Shown in pieces: positions 17,474 through 26,938 of a DNA stretch of 64,000 nucleotides (position 1 is the first letter of the stretch; the number at the start of each line of letters is the position of its first letter). Made by a program: the position numbers and the translations under genes. The notes under the pieces were generated by a model. It saw only the letters and a program-made list of their open reading frames with translations, was not told the origin of the DNA and did no database searches. The DNA is from Bradyrhizobium commune (GTDB lineage: Bacteria; Pseudomonadota; Alphaproteobacteria; Rhizobiales; Xanthobacteraceae): contig NZ_CP061379.1 in NCBI RefSeq assembly GCF_015624505.1, forward strand, positions 3,100,001 to 3,164,000, given 5' to 3'.

Positions 17474-17737
17474 TCGCGCGAGATGGGTGTCGGTTGGGTT
17501 AGATGAGCCTGCCTTTCGATTTCCTGTTTGAAATCAATCGCCGTCCTACTGTGCATGGGGTTGTTTTCGATAAAACGAAACCCGCTTGCATCGTCGGGCA
17601 AAACACCTTTAGGATTTGGCTGTCGCATCCGTCATTGCGAACCCCTCTCGCCCGACGGAATATTTCCGCGCTTGCCAATCAGGTCCGTGCGGTTCAGAAA
17701 AACCGAGCAAAAAGAAACGCGAGCGGAGACCTCTGTT

Positions 17738-18895
17738 TTGACCATCAAGGGCAAGGCCTATATTGCCGGGATCTACGAGCACCCGACCCGGCATGCGCCG
17801 GACAAATCCACCGCCCAGCTCCACGCCGAGGTCGCCAAGGGCGCGATCGAGGATGCCGGGATCAGCAAGGACGACGTCGACGGCTATTTCTGCGCGGGCG
17901 ATGCGCCGGGCGGCGCCTGGCCGATGGTCGATTATCTCGGCCTCAACACCAAGAAGCTGCGCCATGTCGATTCCACCGAGACCGGCGGCTGTTCCTACAT
18001 CATCCATCTCGGCCATGCCGCGGAAGCGATCGCGGCGGGCAAGTGCTCGATCGCGCTGATCACGCTCGCCGGCAAGCCGCGCACCGGCGTGATGCCGCCG
18101 CGTGCGGCCGGCGCGGAAGCCGATTTCGAGTCCGCTTATGGCGCCACCACGCACAATGCCTATGGCATGTGTGCCATGCGCCACATGCACGACTATGGCA
18201 CCACCTCAGAGCAGCTCGCCTGGATCAAGGTCGCAGCCTCCCATCACGCGCAATACAATCCGCATGCGATGCTCAAGGACGTCGTCACCGTCGAGGACGT
18301 GCTGAATTCGCCGATGATCTCCGATCCGCTGCATCGCATGGATTGCTGCGTCGTCTCCGACGGCGGCGGCGCACTGATCGTGACGACGCCGGAGATCGCC
18401 AAGAGCCTGAAGAAACCGCTGGTCAAGCTGATCGGCCATGGCGAGGCGATGAAGGGCCCGCGCGGCGGCAAGGATCTCGATCTCACTTACTCAGCGGGAA
18501 TCTGGTCCGGCCCGCGCGCCTTCGAGGAAGCCGGTATCACGCCGAAGGACATCAAATACGCCTCGATCTACGACAGCTTCACCATCACCGTGCTGATGCA
18601 GCTCGAGGACCTCGGCTTCTGCAAGAAGGGCGAGGGTGGCAAATTCGTCGCCGACGGCAATCTCATCTCGGGCGTCGGCAAGCTTCCGTTCAACACCGAT
18701 GGCGGCGGCCTGTGCAGCAACCATCCCGTCAATCGCGGTGGCATGACCAAGATCATCGAGGCGGTCAGGCAGCTGCGCGGCGAGGCGCATCCGAAAGTGC
18801 AGGTCAAGAATTGCGATCTCGCCATCGCCCATGGCACCGGCGGCCTTCTGGGCGTCCGCCACGCGGCCTCGACGGCCATTCTGGAGCGCGTGTGA
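17738..18895 (+). CDS. Thiolase / acetyl-CoA acetyltransferase, SCP-x-like (385 aa)
   Basis: I place the start at a TTG (17738) with AGCGGAGA 9 bases upstream; the protein then begins LTIKGKAYIAGIYEHPTRHA, the normal thiolase opening. Recognisable parts are AQLHAEVAKGAIEDAGIS, the Cys-bearing segment ETGGCSYIIHLGHAAEAI, HAQYNPHAML, GGGLCSNHPVNRGG and HGTGGLLGVRHAAS at the C-terminus. This is the SCP-x/non-biosynthetic thiolase group, which cleaves 3-oxoacyl-CoA or does retro-aldol cleavage, usually with a DUF35 OB-fold partner. That partner starts one base into the stop codon (18895). First gene of a CoA-ester cluster running to 23.1 kb. Confidence 0.88.
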   Translation: MTIKGKAYIAGIYEHPTRHAPDKSTAQLHAEVAKGAIEDAGISKDDVDGYFCAGDAPGGAWPMVDYLGLNTKKLRHVDSTETGGCSYIIHLGHAAEAIAAGKCSIALITLAGKPRTGVMPPRAAGAEADFESAYGATTHNAYGMCAMRHMHDYGTTSEQLAWIKVAASHHAQYNPHAMLKDVVTVEDVLNSPMISDPLHRMDCCVVSDGGGALIVTTPEIAKSLKKPLVKLIGHGEAMKGPRGGKDLDLTYSAGIWSGPRAFEEAGITPKDIKYASIYDSFTITVLMQLEDLGFCKKGEGGKFVADGNLISGVGKLPFNTDGGGLCSNHPVNRGGMTKIIEAVRQLRGEAHPKVQVKNCDLAIAHGTGGLLGVRHAASTAILERV

Positions 18896-19284
18896 TGAGT
18901 GAAGCGAAAAAGTATCCGGCCCCGGTAACGAACCCCGAGACCGCGGCGTTCTGGGACGCGGCGAAGCAGGGCAAGTTCATGATCAAGCGCTGCACCGCCT
19001 GCGGCGAAGCGCATTACTTCCCGCGCGCGATTTGTCCGTTCTGCTACTCCGACAAGACTGTGTGGGAGGAGAGCTCGGGCGAGGCCACGATCTACACCTA
19101 CAGCCTGATGCGGAAGTCGCCGACCGGCCCTTACGCGATCGGCTACGTCACGCTGAAGGAGGGGCCATCGCTCCAGACCAATTTCGTCGATTGCGATCTG
19201 GAGAAGCTCAAGATCGGCCAGAAGGTGAAGGTGGTGTTCAAACCCACGGATGGCGCGCCACTGCCGTTCTTCACGACGGTCTGA
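18895..19284 (+). CDS. Zn-ribbon / OB-fold (DUF35, ChsH2-like) protein (129 aa)
   Basis: The protein has an N-terminal helix (NPETAAFWDAAKQGKFMIKR), a rubredoxin-like zinc ribbon with two knuckles (CTACG and CPFC, residues 35-55) and an OB-fold domain (GEATIYTYSLMRKSPTGPY, then QTNFVDCDLEKLKIGQKVKV). In the family it forms a complex with an SCP-like thiolase or with acyl-CoA hydratases and is needed for their activity. The TGATG junction with the thiolase gene (one-base overlap) indicates translational coupling and a stable complex. A repeat element follows at 19291. Confidence 0.92.
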   Translation: MSEAKKYPAPVTNPETAAFWDAAKQGKFMIKRCTACGEAHYFPRAICPFCYSDKTVWEESSGEATIYTYSLMRKSPTGPYAIGYVTLKEGPSLQTNFVDCDLEKLKIGQKVKVVFKPTDGAPLPFFTTV

Positions 19285-19290
19285 CGTTTT

Positions 19291-19441
19291 CTTCCCTTCT
19301 CCCCTTGTGGGAGAAGGTGGCGCGAAGCGCCGGATGAGGGATATGTCTCCACGGAGAGAGCTTTCGCTGCGGAGCCAACCCCTCACCCAAACGAGTTTGC
19401 TGCGCGGCTCTCGCGGCCCTCTCCCACAAGGGGAGAGGGCA
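19291..19441. repeat. Intergenic repeat with TTCTCCCCTTGTGGGAGAAGG arms
   Basis: A compound element: CTTCTCCCCTTGTGGGAGAAG near the left end and CTCTCCCACAAGGGGAGAG at the right end, with GGCGCGAAGCGCC inside. It separates the thiolase/OB-fold pair from the MaoC gene. Elements with these GGGAGAAGG/CCCTCTCCC ends are common in alphaproteobacterial intergenic DNA (recollection). Confidence 0.75.
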
Positions 19442-19494
19442 CATTAACGAGCGCCGGTGCTCGCTGAGAAGAAGCCGGAGAGGAAACAAACAAA

Positions 19495-20355
19495 ATGTCC
19501 GCCAGATACGAAGAACTCAAAGGCCTGAAAAACATCGGCCAGAAATATTCCTACAGCGATCGCGAGGTGATGCTCTACGCCTACGGCATCGGCCTGGGCG
19601 CCGATCCGATGGATGAAAACGAGCTCGCTTTCGTCAACGAGGGCACGTTCACGCCGCGACCGCTGAAGGTGGTGCCGACCTTTGCGTCGGTTGCGGCGTG
19701 GGGCTCGGGGCCGGGCGAGATGAACCTCAACCGCGTCATGGTGGTCGACGGCGAGCGCGACATCACCTTCCACCAGCCGCTGCCGGTGGCCGCACACATC
19801 ACGGCCGACTCCTCCGTTGTCGAGGTCTACGACAAGGGCAAGGACAAGGGCGTCGTCATCAGCCACCAGACCGTGCTGAAGAACGAGAAGGGCGAGAAGC
19901 TCGCGACCCTCGTCGCTTCGCGCTTCGCTCGCGGTGATGGCGGCTTCGGCGGACCGAACCTGACCCAGCCCGATCCGCACCAGATCCCGTCGCGCAGCCC
20001 CGACAGGACCATCGACATCGTCACGCGTCCCGACCAGGCGCTGGTCTACCGCCTCTGCGGCGACCGCAACCCGCTGCATAGCGATCCCGAGTTCGCCAAG
20101 AAGGCCGGCTTCCCGCGCCCGATCCTGCACGGCATGTGCACGTACGGCATCACCTGCCGCGGCGTGCTCCAGACCTATGCCGACTACGACGCGTCCGCCT
20201 TTCGTCAGCACGTCGCGCGGTTCTCCTCGCCGGTCTACCCCGGCGAGACCGTGACCATGGACCTCTGGAAGAACGGCAACACAATCTCGTTCGAAGCCAA
20301 GGTGAAGTCGCGCGGCGTCACCGTGATCAAGAACGGCAAGACGGTACTGGGTTAG
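19495..20355 (+). CDS. MaoC-type (R)-specific enoyl-CoA hydratase (286 aa)
   Basis: A double-hotdog hydratase-2 of the length found in peroxisomal-type enzymes. The N-terminal inactive half contains YSDREVMLYAYGIGLGADP; the C-terminal half carries the hydratase-2 catalytic motif DRNPLHSDPEFAKKAGF with Asp and His, followed by PRPILHGMCTYG. It adds water to trans-2-enoyl-CoA to give (R)-3-hydroxyacyl-CoA in the cytoplasm. GGAGAGGAAAC precedes the ATG. Downstream is an MFE-2-type SDR dehydrogenase, so the two genes together correspond to the two halves of the eukaryotic multifunctional enzyme 2. Confidence 0.92.
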   Translation: MSARYEELKGLKNIGQKYSYSDREVMLYAYGIGLGADPMDENELAFVNEGTFTPRPLKVVPTFASVAAWGSGPGEMNLNRVMVVDGERDITFHQPLPVAAHITADSSVVEVYDKGKDKGVVISHQTVLKNEKGEKLATLVASRFARGDGGFGGPNLTQPDPHQIPSRSPDRTIDIVTRPDQALVYRLCGDRNPLHSDPEFAKKAGFPRPILHGMCTYGITCRGVLQTYADYDASAFRQHVARFSSPVYPGETVTMDLWKNGNTISFEAKVKSRGVTVIKNGKTVLG

Positions 20356-20370
20356 GAAGCCACCGACGTT

Positions 20371-20400
20371 TCGCCTCTCCCCGCAAGCGGGGAGAGGCGA
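20371..20400. other. Strong hairpin between MaoC and SDR genes
   Basis: A perfect 14-bp stem TCGCCTCTCCCCGC / GCGGGGAGAGGCGA with an AA loop, 16 bases after the MaoC stop. There is no T-run and the ribosome site of the next gene follows closely, so it is more likely an mRNA-processing or stabilising element or a repeat remnant than a full terminator. Confidence 0.7.
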
Positions 20401-20430
20401 AGAAAGAAAAACGAACAGGGAGAAGCCACC

Positions 20431-21309
20431 ATGGGACTACTCGATGGCAAGGTTGCGCTGATCACCGGCGCGGGCGGGGGGCTCGGTGAGGCCTACGCAA
20501 AGCTGTTCGCGCGGGAAGGGGCGTCCGTCGTGGTCAACGATCTCGGCGGACCCCGCGACGGCTCCGGCGCGGACAAGTCGATGGCGCAGCTTGTGGTGGA
20601 CGCGATCAAGGCCGGGGGCGGCAAGGCGGTCGCCAACGGCGCGGACATCTCCACCATGGAGGGCGGCCAGTCGGTGTTTGACGACGCCATCCGGCATTTC
20701 CGCCGCGCCGATATCCTGGTCAACAATGCCGGCATCTTGCGCGACCAGACCTTTGCGAAGGCGACCGAATCCGACTGGGACAAGGTCATCAAGGTGCATC
20801 TGAAGGGCACCTTTTGTTGCACCATGCCGGTGTTTCGCTGGATGCGGGAAAACGGCGGCGGCGTCATCGTCAACACCTCCTCGACCTCGGGCCTGATCGG
20901 CAATTTCGGCCAGACCAATTACGGCGCGGCCAAGGGCGGCATCTGGGGCCTCTCCAACGTGCTGGCGATCGAGGGCCGCAAGTACAACATCCGGATCTGG
21001 ACGCTCGCCCCGGGCGCGCTGACCCGCATGACCGCAGACCTGCCCCGCTATAAGGAGAACCCCGGCGCGGCGCTGGGGCCGGACGGCATCGCGCCGGCCG
21101 TGCTATACATGGTCAGCGATTTGTCCGGCGACCAGACCGGCAAGGTGCTGGGCGTGTCCGGGCCCCGCGGCGTGCGCGAAATGCGGATGATGGAAATGGA
21201 AGGCTGGAAACCGCCGCACACGGGCTGGAACGCCCGGGACATCGCCGATCACGCCAAGGAGATCTTCTTCTCCGAGGAGCAGATCAAGATGGGCGCGCGG
21301 CGGTTCTAG
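20431..21309 (+). CDS. SDR family (R)-3-hydroxyacyl-CoA dehydrogenase, MFE-2 type (292 aa)
   Basis: Rossmann-fold NAD enzyme: ITGAGGGLGEAYA (residues 11-23), NDLGGPRDGSG, LVNNAGILRD, and the catalytic set with NTSSTSGLIGNFGQ and YGAAKGG (Tyr and Lys present). The NDLGG and AGILRD versions are typical of the dehydrogenase domain of multifunctional enzyme 2, which oxidises (R)-3-hydroxyacyl-CoA to 3-oxoacyl-CoA. It follows the MaoC hydratase and precedes a DapA-like gene, all on the same strand. A GGGAGAAG ribosome site supports the ATG at 20431. The C-terminal tail (EIFFSEEQIKMGARRF) is an extension of about 40 residues. Confidence 0.92.
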   Translation: MGLLDGKVALITGAGGGLGEAYAKLFAREGASVVVNDLGGPRDGSGADKSMAQLVVDAIKAGGGKAVANGADISTMEGGQSVFDDAIRHFRRADILVNNAGILRDQTFAKATESDWDKVIKVHLKGTFCCTMPVFRWMRENGGGVIVNTSSTSGLIGNFGQTNYGAAKGGIWGLSNVLAIEGRKYNIRIWTLAPGALTRMTADLPRYKENPGAALGPDGIAPAVLYMVSDLSGDQTGKVLGVSGPRGVREMRMMEMEGWKPPHTGWNARDIADHAKEIFFSEEQIKMGARRF

Positions 21310-21338
21310 CCACACGACAGAGAGAGACAAGGAAGACG

Positions 21339-22292
21339 ATGAAACTGACCGCCGACGCCAAGGGCACCTTCGCAATCGCGCCGACGCCGTTCCACGACGA
21401 CGGCCGGATCGATGAGCGCTCGATCGACCGCCTGACCGATTTCTACGAGGAAGTCGGCTGCGACGGCGTCACGGTGCTGGGCATCCTCGGCGAGGCGCCG
21501 AAGCTCGATGCGGCCGAGGCCGAGCAGGTGGCGGTGCGCTTCGTCAAGCGTGCCAAGACAATGCAGGTGATCGTCGGCGTCTCGGCGCCAGGCTTTGCCA
21601 CCATGCGCTCGCTGGCGAGGGCCTCGATGGACGCCGGCGCGGCCGGCGTGATGATCGCGCCGCCGCCGTCGCTGCGCACCGACGACCAGATCGTCGGCTA
21701 CTTCAAGCAGGCGGCCGAGGCGATTGGCCCCGACGTGCCCTGGGTGCTCCAGGACTATCCGCTGACCTTGCAGGTGGTGTTCACGCCGGCCGTGATCCGC
21801 AAGATCGTCATGGACAATCCGAACTGCGTGATGCTCAAGCACGAAGACTGGCCGGGCCTGGAGAAGATCACGACCCTGCGCGGCTTCCAGAAGGATGGCT
21901 CGTTGCGGCCGCTATCGATTCTCTGCGGCAATGGCGGTACGTTCCTCGACTTCGAGATGGAGCGCGGCGCCGACGGCGCCATGACCGGCTATGCCTTCCC
22001 CGAGCTCTTGATCGACGTCGTGAACCTCTCCAAGGGCGGCAAGCGCGATGCCGCGCATGATCTGTTCGACGCGCATCTGCCGCTGATCCGCTATGAGCAG
22101 CAGCCGGGCGCCGGGCTCGCCGTACGCAAATACGTGCTCCAGAAGCGCGGCATCATCGCCTCCAGCGCCCAGCGCAAGCCCGGCGCGACGATCACGGCGG
22201 CGGCGAAGGCCGAGGTCGAGTACCTGCTGTCGCGCGTCGCCCGTTTCGACAAGCGCGCCAATCTTGGCCCGCAATCCAGCGCCGCAGGTTAG
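21339..22292 (+). CDS. Dihydrodipicolinate synthase (DapA) family aldolase/lyase (317 aa)
   Basis: A class I aldolase TIM barrel. Visible marks are FAIAPTPFHDDGRIDERSID, VTVLGILGEAPKLDAAEAEQ (equivalent of the GTTGE loop, here GILGE), VPWVLQDYPLTLQV (catalytic Tyr-type position in DYP) and VMLKHEDWPGLEKI, where the Lys forms the Schiff base with a 2-oxo acid. Family members cleave or condense pyruvate with aldehydes, or act as dehydratases on sugar acids. This one is not lysine-pathway DapA, given its divergence and setting. It lies 29 bp after the SDR gene in the CoA-ester cluster, so it may cleave a pathway intermediate; that is inference. Confidence 0.9.
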   Translation: MKLTADAKGTFAIAPTPFHDDGRIDERSIDRLTDFYEEVGCDGVTVLGILGEAPKLDAAEAEQVAVRFVKRAKTMQVIVGVSAPGFATMRSLARASMDAGAAGVMIAPPPSLRTDDQIVGYFKQAAEAIGPDVPWVLQDYPLTLQVVFTPAVIRKIVMDNPNCVMLKHEDWPGLEKITTLRGFQKDGSLRPLSILCGNGGTFLDFEMERGADGAMTGYAFPELLIDVVNLSKGGKRDAAHDLFDAHLPLIRYEQQPGAGLAVRKYVLQKRGIIASSAQRKPGATITAAAKAEVEYLLSRVARFDKRANLGPQSSAAG

Positions 22293-22296
22293 TTGC

Positions 22297-23115
22297 ATGC
22301 CCGAGAACGCCGCATCACGCCCTGCATCGACGATCCTTCTGCTGCGCGATGGCGCCGCAAAGGTCGACGGCAATAGCCGCGATGAGATCGAGGTCTTCAT
22401 GATGGTTCGCCATCATCAGATCGAGTTCAACTCGGGCGCGTTGGTGTTTCCGGGTGGCAGCGTCGATGCCGGCGACAACGAGATCGTCGCCCGTGCCGAC
22501 CTGTATTCGGGCGGCGAGGGCCTCAGCGAAGCGGATCGCGGGTTTCGGATTGCCGCGATCCGCGAGACTTTTGAGGAGAGCGGCATTTTGCTGGCGCGAT
22601 CGAAAGGGACAAACACGCCGATCGATGCCAAGCGCGCCGGCGAGATCGCGGACAAGCATCGCGTTGCGCTCAACGAGCACAAGATCAGCTTCCTCAGCAT
22701 TTTGGCCGACAACAACCTCCAGCTCGCGCTCGATACGCTCGTGCCCTACGCGCACTGGATCACGCCGGAGGGCATGCCAAAGCGGTTCGATACCTGGTTT
22801 TTCCTGGCCGCCGCGCCGCCCGACCAGCTCGGCGCGCATGATGGTCGCGAGTCGACCGACTCGATCTGGGTCTCGCCGCGCGAGGCGGTGGAGGGTGGTG
22901 AGAGCGGACGCTTCAAGCTGCCATTCCCCACCACGCGCAATCTGATCCGGCTTGCGAAGCAGCCGGCCGTGAAAGCCGCGCTCGACCATGCCAAGGGCAT
23001 GTCGATCGTCACAGTGATGCCGGTCATGACCAAGACCGAAGGCGGCCGCCAGCTTCGCATTCCCCGCGAGGCCGGCTACGACGGCGAGGTCTTCGAGGTC
23101 GGCGCGGTCGGCTAG
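22297..23115 (+). CDS. Nudix hydrolase, NUDT19/acyl-CoA diphosphatase-like (272 aa)
   Basis: The protein has a Nudix domain with a long insertion: FPGGSVDAGDNEIV near residue 50, then the box REtfEESGILLA (R-E-x3-E-E-x-G, about residues 88-98). Size and the split box match the NUDT19/RP2-type group, several of which hydrolyse CoA esters to acyl-phosphopantetheine and 3',5'-ADP. Placement 4 bp after the DapA-like gene, at the end of a CoA-ester cluster, suits such a role. The start ATG at 22297 (MPENAASRPAS) fits; longer in-frame starts would overlap the upstream gene. It is cytoplasmic and Mg-dependent by family. Confidence 0.87.
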   Translation: MPENAASRPASTILLLRDGAAKVDGNSRDEIEVFMMVRHHQIEFNSGALVFPGGSVDAGDNEIVARADLYSGGEGLSEADRGFRIAAIRETFEESGILLARSKGTNTPIDAKRAGEIADKHRVALNEHKISFLSILADNNLQLALDTLVPYAHWITPEGMPKRFDTWFFLAAAPPDQLGAHDGRESTDSIWVSPREAVEGGESGRFKLPFPTTRNLIRLAKQPAVKAALDHAKGMSIVTVMPVMTKTEGGRQLRIPREAGYDGEVFEVGAVG

Positions 23116-23116
23116 T

Positions 23117-23143
23117 ATACTTCGATACGAAACGAAGTATCGA
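23117..23143. promoter_or_regulatory. Overlapping inverted repeats, candidate operator
   Basis: Two inverted pairs overlap: ATACTTCG (23117-23124) with CGAAGTAT (23133-23140), and TCGATAC (23122-23128) with GTATCGA (23137-23143). It follows the Nudix stop and lies about 55 bases before the EamA transporter start. There is no T-run, so an operator for a dimeric repressor is more likely than a terminator. No regulator gene is adjacent. Confidence 0.5.
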
Positions 23144-23196
23144 CGGCCGCGGACGCGCTAGGTTCAGTCCATCGAGAACGAGATGGACGCGCCCCC

Positions 23197-24111
23197 ATGG
23201 ACAACCGGCAGGACACCAACATCGCCGTCGAGCTGGCCCTGCTGGTCGTGCTCGCAACGCTCTGGGGCGGCTCCTACACCTTCATCAAGCTCGGCGTCGC
23301 CACCATTCCGCCGATCACACTGATCGCCGCCCGCACGACGGTTGCGGGCCTGCTGCTGCTCGTCGTGATGTGGGCGCGCGGCATCAAGATGCCGACGGAC
23401 GCCGCGACCTGGCAGCGCTTCGCCTTCCAGGCCGTGCTCAACAGCGTCATCCCCTGGACCCTGATCGCCTGGGGCGAACGCCATGTCGATGCCGCGCTTG
23501 CCACCATCCTCAACTCGGCCGCCCCGATCTTCACCTTCCTGCTGACCGCTGTGGTCACCCGCCACGAGGCGACGACCCCGAGAAAACTGTTCGGCGTGGT
23601 CGCCGGCATGGCCGGCATCCTGCTGATCGTCGGCGTCGATGCGTTTCATGACGTCGGCCGCGGCCTCGTCGCGGAAGCCGCCATCGTTGCTGCCACCATC
23701 TGCTACGCCTGCGCCGCGATCTTCGGCCGCAGCTTTAAGGGCCTCGACCCGATGGCGCCGGCCGCCGGCTCGCTGCTGGCGGGCGCGGCCGTTCTGATCC
23801 CGGCCTCGCTGGCCGTAGAGCAGCCCTGGACGCTGTCGCCGTCTTTGAGTTCCGTGCTGGCGCTGCTCGCGCTCGCGGTGTTCTCGACCGCCGCTGCGTT
23901 TGCGATCTACTTCCGCCTGATCCAGACGCTCGGCTCGGTTGGCACCACCGCGCAGGCCTATCTCCGTGTGCCGATCGGGGTCGCCATCAGCGTCGCCTTC
24001 CTCGGCGAGACCCTGAGCCAGACCGCCTGGATTGGCCTTGCCTGCGTCGTTTTCGGCGTCGCGGCCATGACGATCCCGGCCCGGCGGCAGGCCGGCGCCA
24101 AAACGTCATAA
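23197..24111 (+). CDS. EamA/DMT-family transporter (304 aa)
   Basis: Ten hydrophobic helices in two EamA repeats of about 140 residues. The first repeat has TLWGGSYTFIKLGVATIPP and the end-of-repeat segment LNSAAPIFTFLLTAVVTRHE; the second has YLRVPIGVAISVAFLGETL, the usual SxxxPVxxxxxxxxxLGE motif. DMT exporters move amino acids, metabolites or drugs across the inner membrane; the substrate here is open. The ATG at 23197 (MDNRQDTNIAVELALLV) follows a gap with a candidate operator (23117-23143), which suggests regulated expression. Confidence 0.92.
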   Translation: MDNRQDTNIAVELALLVVLATLWGGSYTFIKLGVATIPPITLIAARTTVAGLLLLVVMWARGIKMPTDAATWQRFAFQAVLNSVIPWTLIAWGERHVDAALATILNSAAPIFTFLLTAVVTRHEATTPRKLFGVVAGMAGILLIVGVDAFHDVGRGLVAEAAIVAATICYACAAIFGRSFKGLDPMAPAAGSLLAGAAVLIPASLAVEQPWTLSPSLSSVLALLALAVFSTAAAFAIYFRLIQTLGSVGTTAQAYLRVPIGVAISVAFLGETLSQTAWIGLACVVFGVAAMTIPARRQAGAKTS

Positions 24112-24235
24112 AGCCGACGCCAAAGGGCCGGCTGGCCTTAATATTAAGGATATTCGGCAGCCGGAGGCATGTTCCCCCGGGACCGCAAGCCGTCGTATAT
24201 TGGGCTTCCAGTAGCCCGGTCCGTAAAACACGCCA

Positions 24236-26923
24236 ATGTCCGCCGAATTGACGCCGACACCTGAGAAAAAGCGAACCTTTTCGCTCTCCATCGGCCAACT
24301 GACGTTCGGCAGCTTCCTGCTGGTGCTGGCGGTGATCATCGTCACCTCGACCGCGAGCGTGATCGCGATCCGGCACATCGACACGACCTTCGCCGAGTTG
24401 CAGCGGCTCCAGAGCGTCGGCGACCTCGCCGAGGATATCGACCGCCGCATGAACGAGCTGCGGCTCGCCGCGCGCGATTTCGTCACCGATCCCGGCGCCG
24501 GCATCCAGTTCAAGCAGGTGGGCGAGGCGGCCTCGACGCTCAGCGACATCCTGAAGAAGACCCGCATCGAGCTCGCGCCCGAGCAGCAGGACATGATCGA
24601 CGGCGTCACCGAGCGGCTTGCGACCTATCGCAGCGGCCTGGAGCGGATCTCGACCCTGATCGACCGCCGCGCGCAACTGCTCGCCGGGCTGCCGCCGCTG
24701 CGGGACCAGTTCGACGCGGCGGTTGCGGGTACGGCGGACCGCGAGCTTGCCGCCCGCCTGTCGGAAGCACAGAGCCGGATCGCGCTCGGGCTGCTCGCGC
24801 GCAATCCGTCTGCCGCCGAACAGGCCGCGCAGAGCATGCGGACGATGGACATCGCCGATGGCGCGTTGAGGTCAGCCGTCAACAATTATGCCGATGCCAT
24901 CATCGCGGTCGCCGTCCGCGAGCGCCAGATTGCTGATATCGACCGTGAGGTGCTGGGCACCGAGGGCAGGCTGATCGGGCGCGTCACCGAATTGCTGCGT
25001 GAGGTCAGCGCGCGGCGCGGCCACGTGCTGTCGCGCGACTTCGCCCGCACGCTGACGGAGGCGCGGTGGCAGAGCATCCTGCTCGGTTCTGTCGGTGTGC
25101 TGATCGGCATCGTCGCGGCCGCCTTTGTGGTGCGGCGGACGGTGCGCCCGCTCGCCCAGATCGCGCGGTCGATTCGTGCGCTTGCAGCCGGCGAGAAGGA
25201 CACCTCGATCCCGTCAGCGGACCTCGACAACGAGATCGGCGACATCGCGCGCGCGGCCGAAGTGTTCCGCCGCGCGCTGGAGGAGGCCGACACGGCGCGC
25301 GAGGCGGCGGTGCGCGCGCTCACCGAGCAGCGTCTGGCCGAAGAGAGCTATCGCAAGCTGTTCGAGGGCTCGGTCGACGGCATCTACGTGACGACGCCGG
25401 CCGGCGATCTCCTCAATGCCAATCCGGCGCTGGCGCGGATGATGGGCTACGACAGCCCGCAGCACCTGATCGACAGCGTCAACGACATCGCTCACACCGT
25501 CTACGTCCATCCCGAGGCGCGCGAGGAATATCAGCGGCTGATGCATCGCGACGGCATGGTGCGCGAGTTCGAATACCAGGTGCGTCAGCGCAGCGGCAAC
25601 ATCCTTTGGCTCTCCGACAGCGCGACCGGGGTACGGGACGAGCAGGGCAGGATCGTCCGCTACGAGGGCACGCTGCGCGACATCACCGACCAGAAGCGGG
25701 CTGAAGACGCCATCGCCGAAGGCCGGCGCCTGCTCCAGCAGGTCATCGACACCGTGCCCGCCGTCATCAACGTCAAGGACCGCGATCTGCGCTACGTGCT
25801 GATGAACCGCTACATGGCTGGCATCTTCGGCATCGAGCCCGGCGACGCGCTCGGGCGCACCACCGCCGACTTGATGTCGCGTTACGGTGCGGCCAAGACC
25901 GACGAGAACGACAAGCGCGTGCTCAGTTTCCGCAAGGGTCTCGGCTTCTACGAGGAGGAGTACAAGGACTCCTCAGGCAATATGCGGCAATGGCTCGTCA
26001 ACAAGCTGCCGCTGCTCGATGCCGAGGGCGAGATCGAGCGGATCGTCACCGTGGCGCTCGACATCGGCGAGCGCAAGCGTGGCGAGCAGGAGATGCGCAA
26101 GGCCAAGGACGCCGCCGAGACCGCGCTGCGCAACCTGCGCGAGACCCAGGCCTCGCTGATCGAGGCCGAGAAGCTTGCGGCGCTCGGGCGTCTGGTCGCC
26201 GGCGTCGCGCACGAGGTCAACAATCCCGTGGGCATCAGCCTCACGGTTGCCTCTGCGCTCGAGCGTAAGACCGCGATGTTCAGCGCCGAGGTCGAGCGTG
26301 GCGAGCTTCGCCGCTCGACGCTCAACGACTATCTCAACACCAGCCGCGACGCCTCCTCGCAACTTGTCTCCAATCTCAACCGCGCGGCCGAGCTGATCCA
26401 GTCGTTCAAGCAGGTCGCGGCCGACCGCAACTATTCGGACCAGCGCACCTTCGATCTCGCCGACCTCACCGAGCAGGTGGTGATGAGCCTGCGACCGGGC
26501 CTGCGCAAGCAGAACCTGACGCTCAACGTCGAGTGCCAGCCCAATCTCATCATGAACAGTTACCCCGGCCCGTACGGCCAGGTGCTGACCAATCTGTTCC
26601 TGAACTCGGTGGCGCACGCTTTCCCGGATGGGCGACCGGGCATCATCGACATCCAGGTGCGTGAATCCGGCAAGGACAATGTCGAGATCATCGTCTCTGA
26701 CAATGGCTGCGGCATGTCGCTCGACGTGCGCCGCCGCGCCTTCGATCCGTTTTTCACGACGCGGCGTGACCAGGGCGGCACCGGCCTCGGGCTGCACATC
26801 GTCTACAGCATTGTTACCAACCGGCTCGGCGGACGGCTCGATCTCGATTCAGAGCCGGGCGGCGGCACGCGCATCCAGATGGTTCTTCCGCGCACTGCGC
26901 CGCTCGAGCAGGCGGCGGAGTGA
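24236..26923 (+). CDS. Membrane-bound PAS sensor histidine kinase (895 aa)
   Basis: Domain order: TM1 (about 26-46), periplasmic four-helix-type sensor (48-275), TM2 (278-300, [20 protein letters not shown]), HAMP (300-352), PAS1 (370-480, [18 protein letters not shown]), PAS2 (498-610, [18 protein letters not shown]), coiled linker, histidine-containing helix with [13 protein letters not shown] (His near 657), and HATPase with DNGCG (near 821) and GGTGLGLHI (near 848). The HEVNNP phospho-acceptor is of the AgrC/HK4-like subgroup. It has no receiver domain, and no response regulator gene is adjacent, so its partner is unknown. The ATG overlaps no upstream gene. Confidence 0.93.
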   Translation: MSAELTPTPEKKRTFSLSIGQLTFGSFLLVLAVIIVTSTASVIAIRHIDTTFAELQRLQSVGDLAEDIDRRMNELRLAARDFVTDPGAGIQFKQVGEAASTLSDILKKTRIELAPEQQDMIDGVTERLATYRSGLERISTLIDRRAQLLAGLPPLRDQFDAAVAGTADRELAARLSEAQSRIALGLLARNPSAAEQAAQSMRTMDIADGALRSAVNNYADAIIAVAVRERQIADIDREVLGTEGRLIGRVTELLREVSARRGHVLSRDFARTLTEARWQSILLGSVGVLIGIVAAAFVVRRTVRPLAQIARSIRALAAGEKDTSIPSADLDNEIGDIARAAEVFRRALEEADTAREAAVRALTEQRLAEESYRKLFEGSVDGIYVTTPAGDLLNANPALARMMGYDSPQHLIDSVNDIAHTVYVHPEAREEYQRLMHRDGMVREFEYQVRQRSGNILWLSDSATGVRDEQGRIVRYEGTLRDITDQKRAEDAIAEGRRLLQQVIDTVPAVINVKDRDLRYVLMNRYMAGIFGIEPGDALGRTTADLMSRYGAAKTDENDKRVLSFRKGLGFYEEEYKDSSGNMRQWLVNKLPLLDAEGEIERIVTVALDIGERKRGEQEMRKAKDAAETALRNLRETQASLIEAEKLAALGRLVAGVAHEVNNPVGISLTVASALERKTAMFSAEVERGELRRSTLNDYLNTSRDASSQLVSNLNRAAELIQSFKQVAADRNYSDQRTFDLADLTEQVVMSLRPGLRKQNLTLNVECQPNLIMNSYPGPYGQVLTNLFLNSVAHAFPDGRPGIIDIQVRESGKDNVEIIVSDNGCGMSLDVRRRAFDPFFTTRRDQGGTGLGLHIVYSIVTNRLGGRLDLDSEPGGGTRIQMVLPRTAPLEQAAE

Positions 26924-26938
26924 TCAGGCTGCGGAGGG

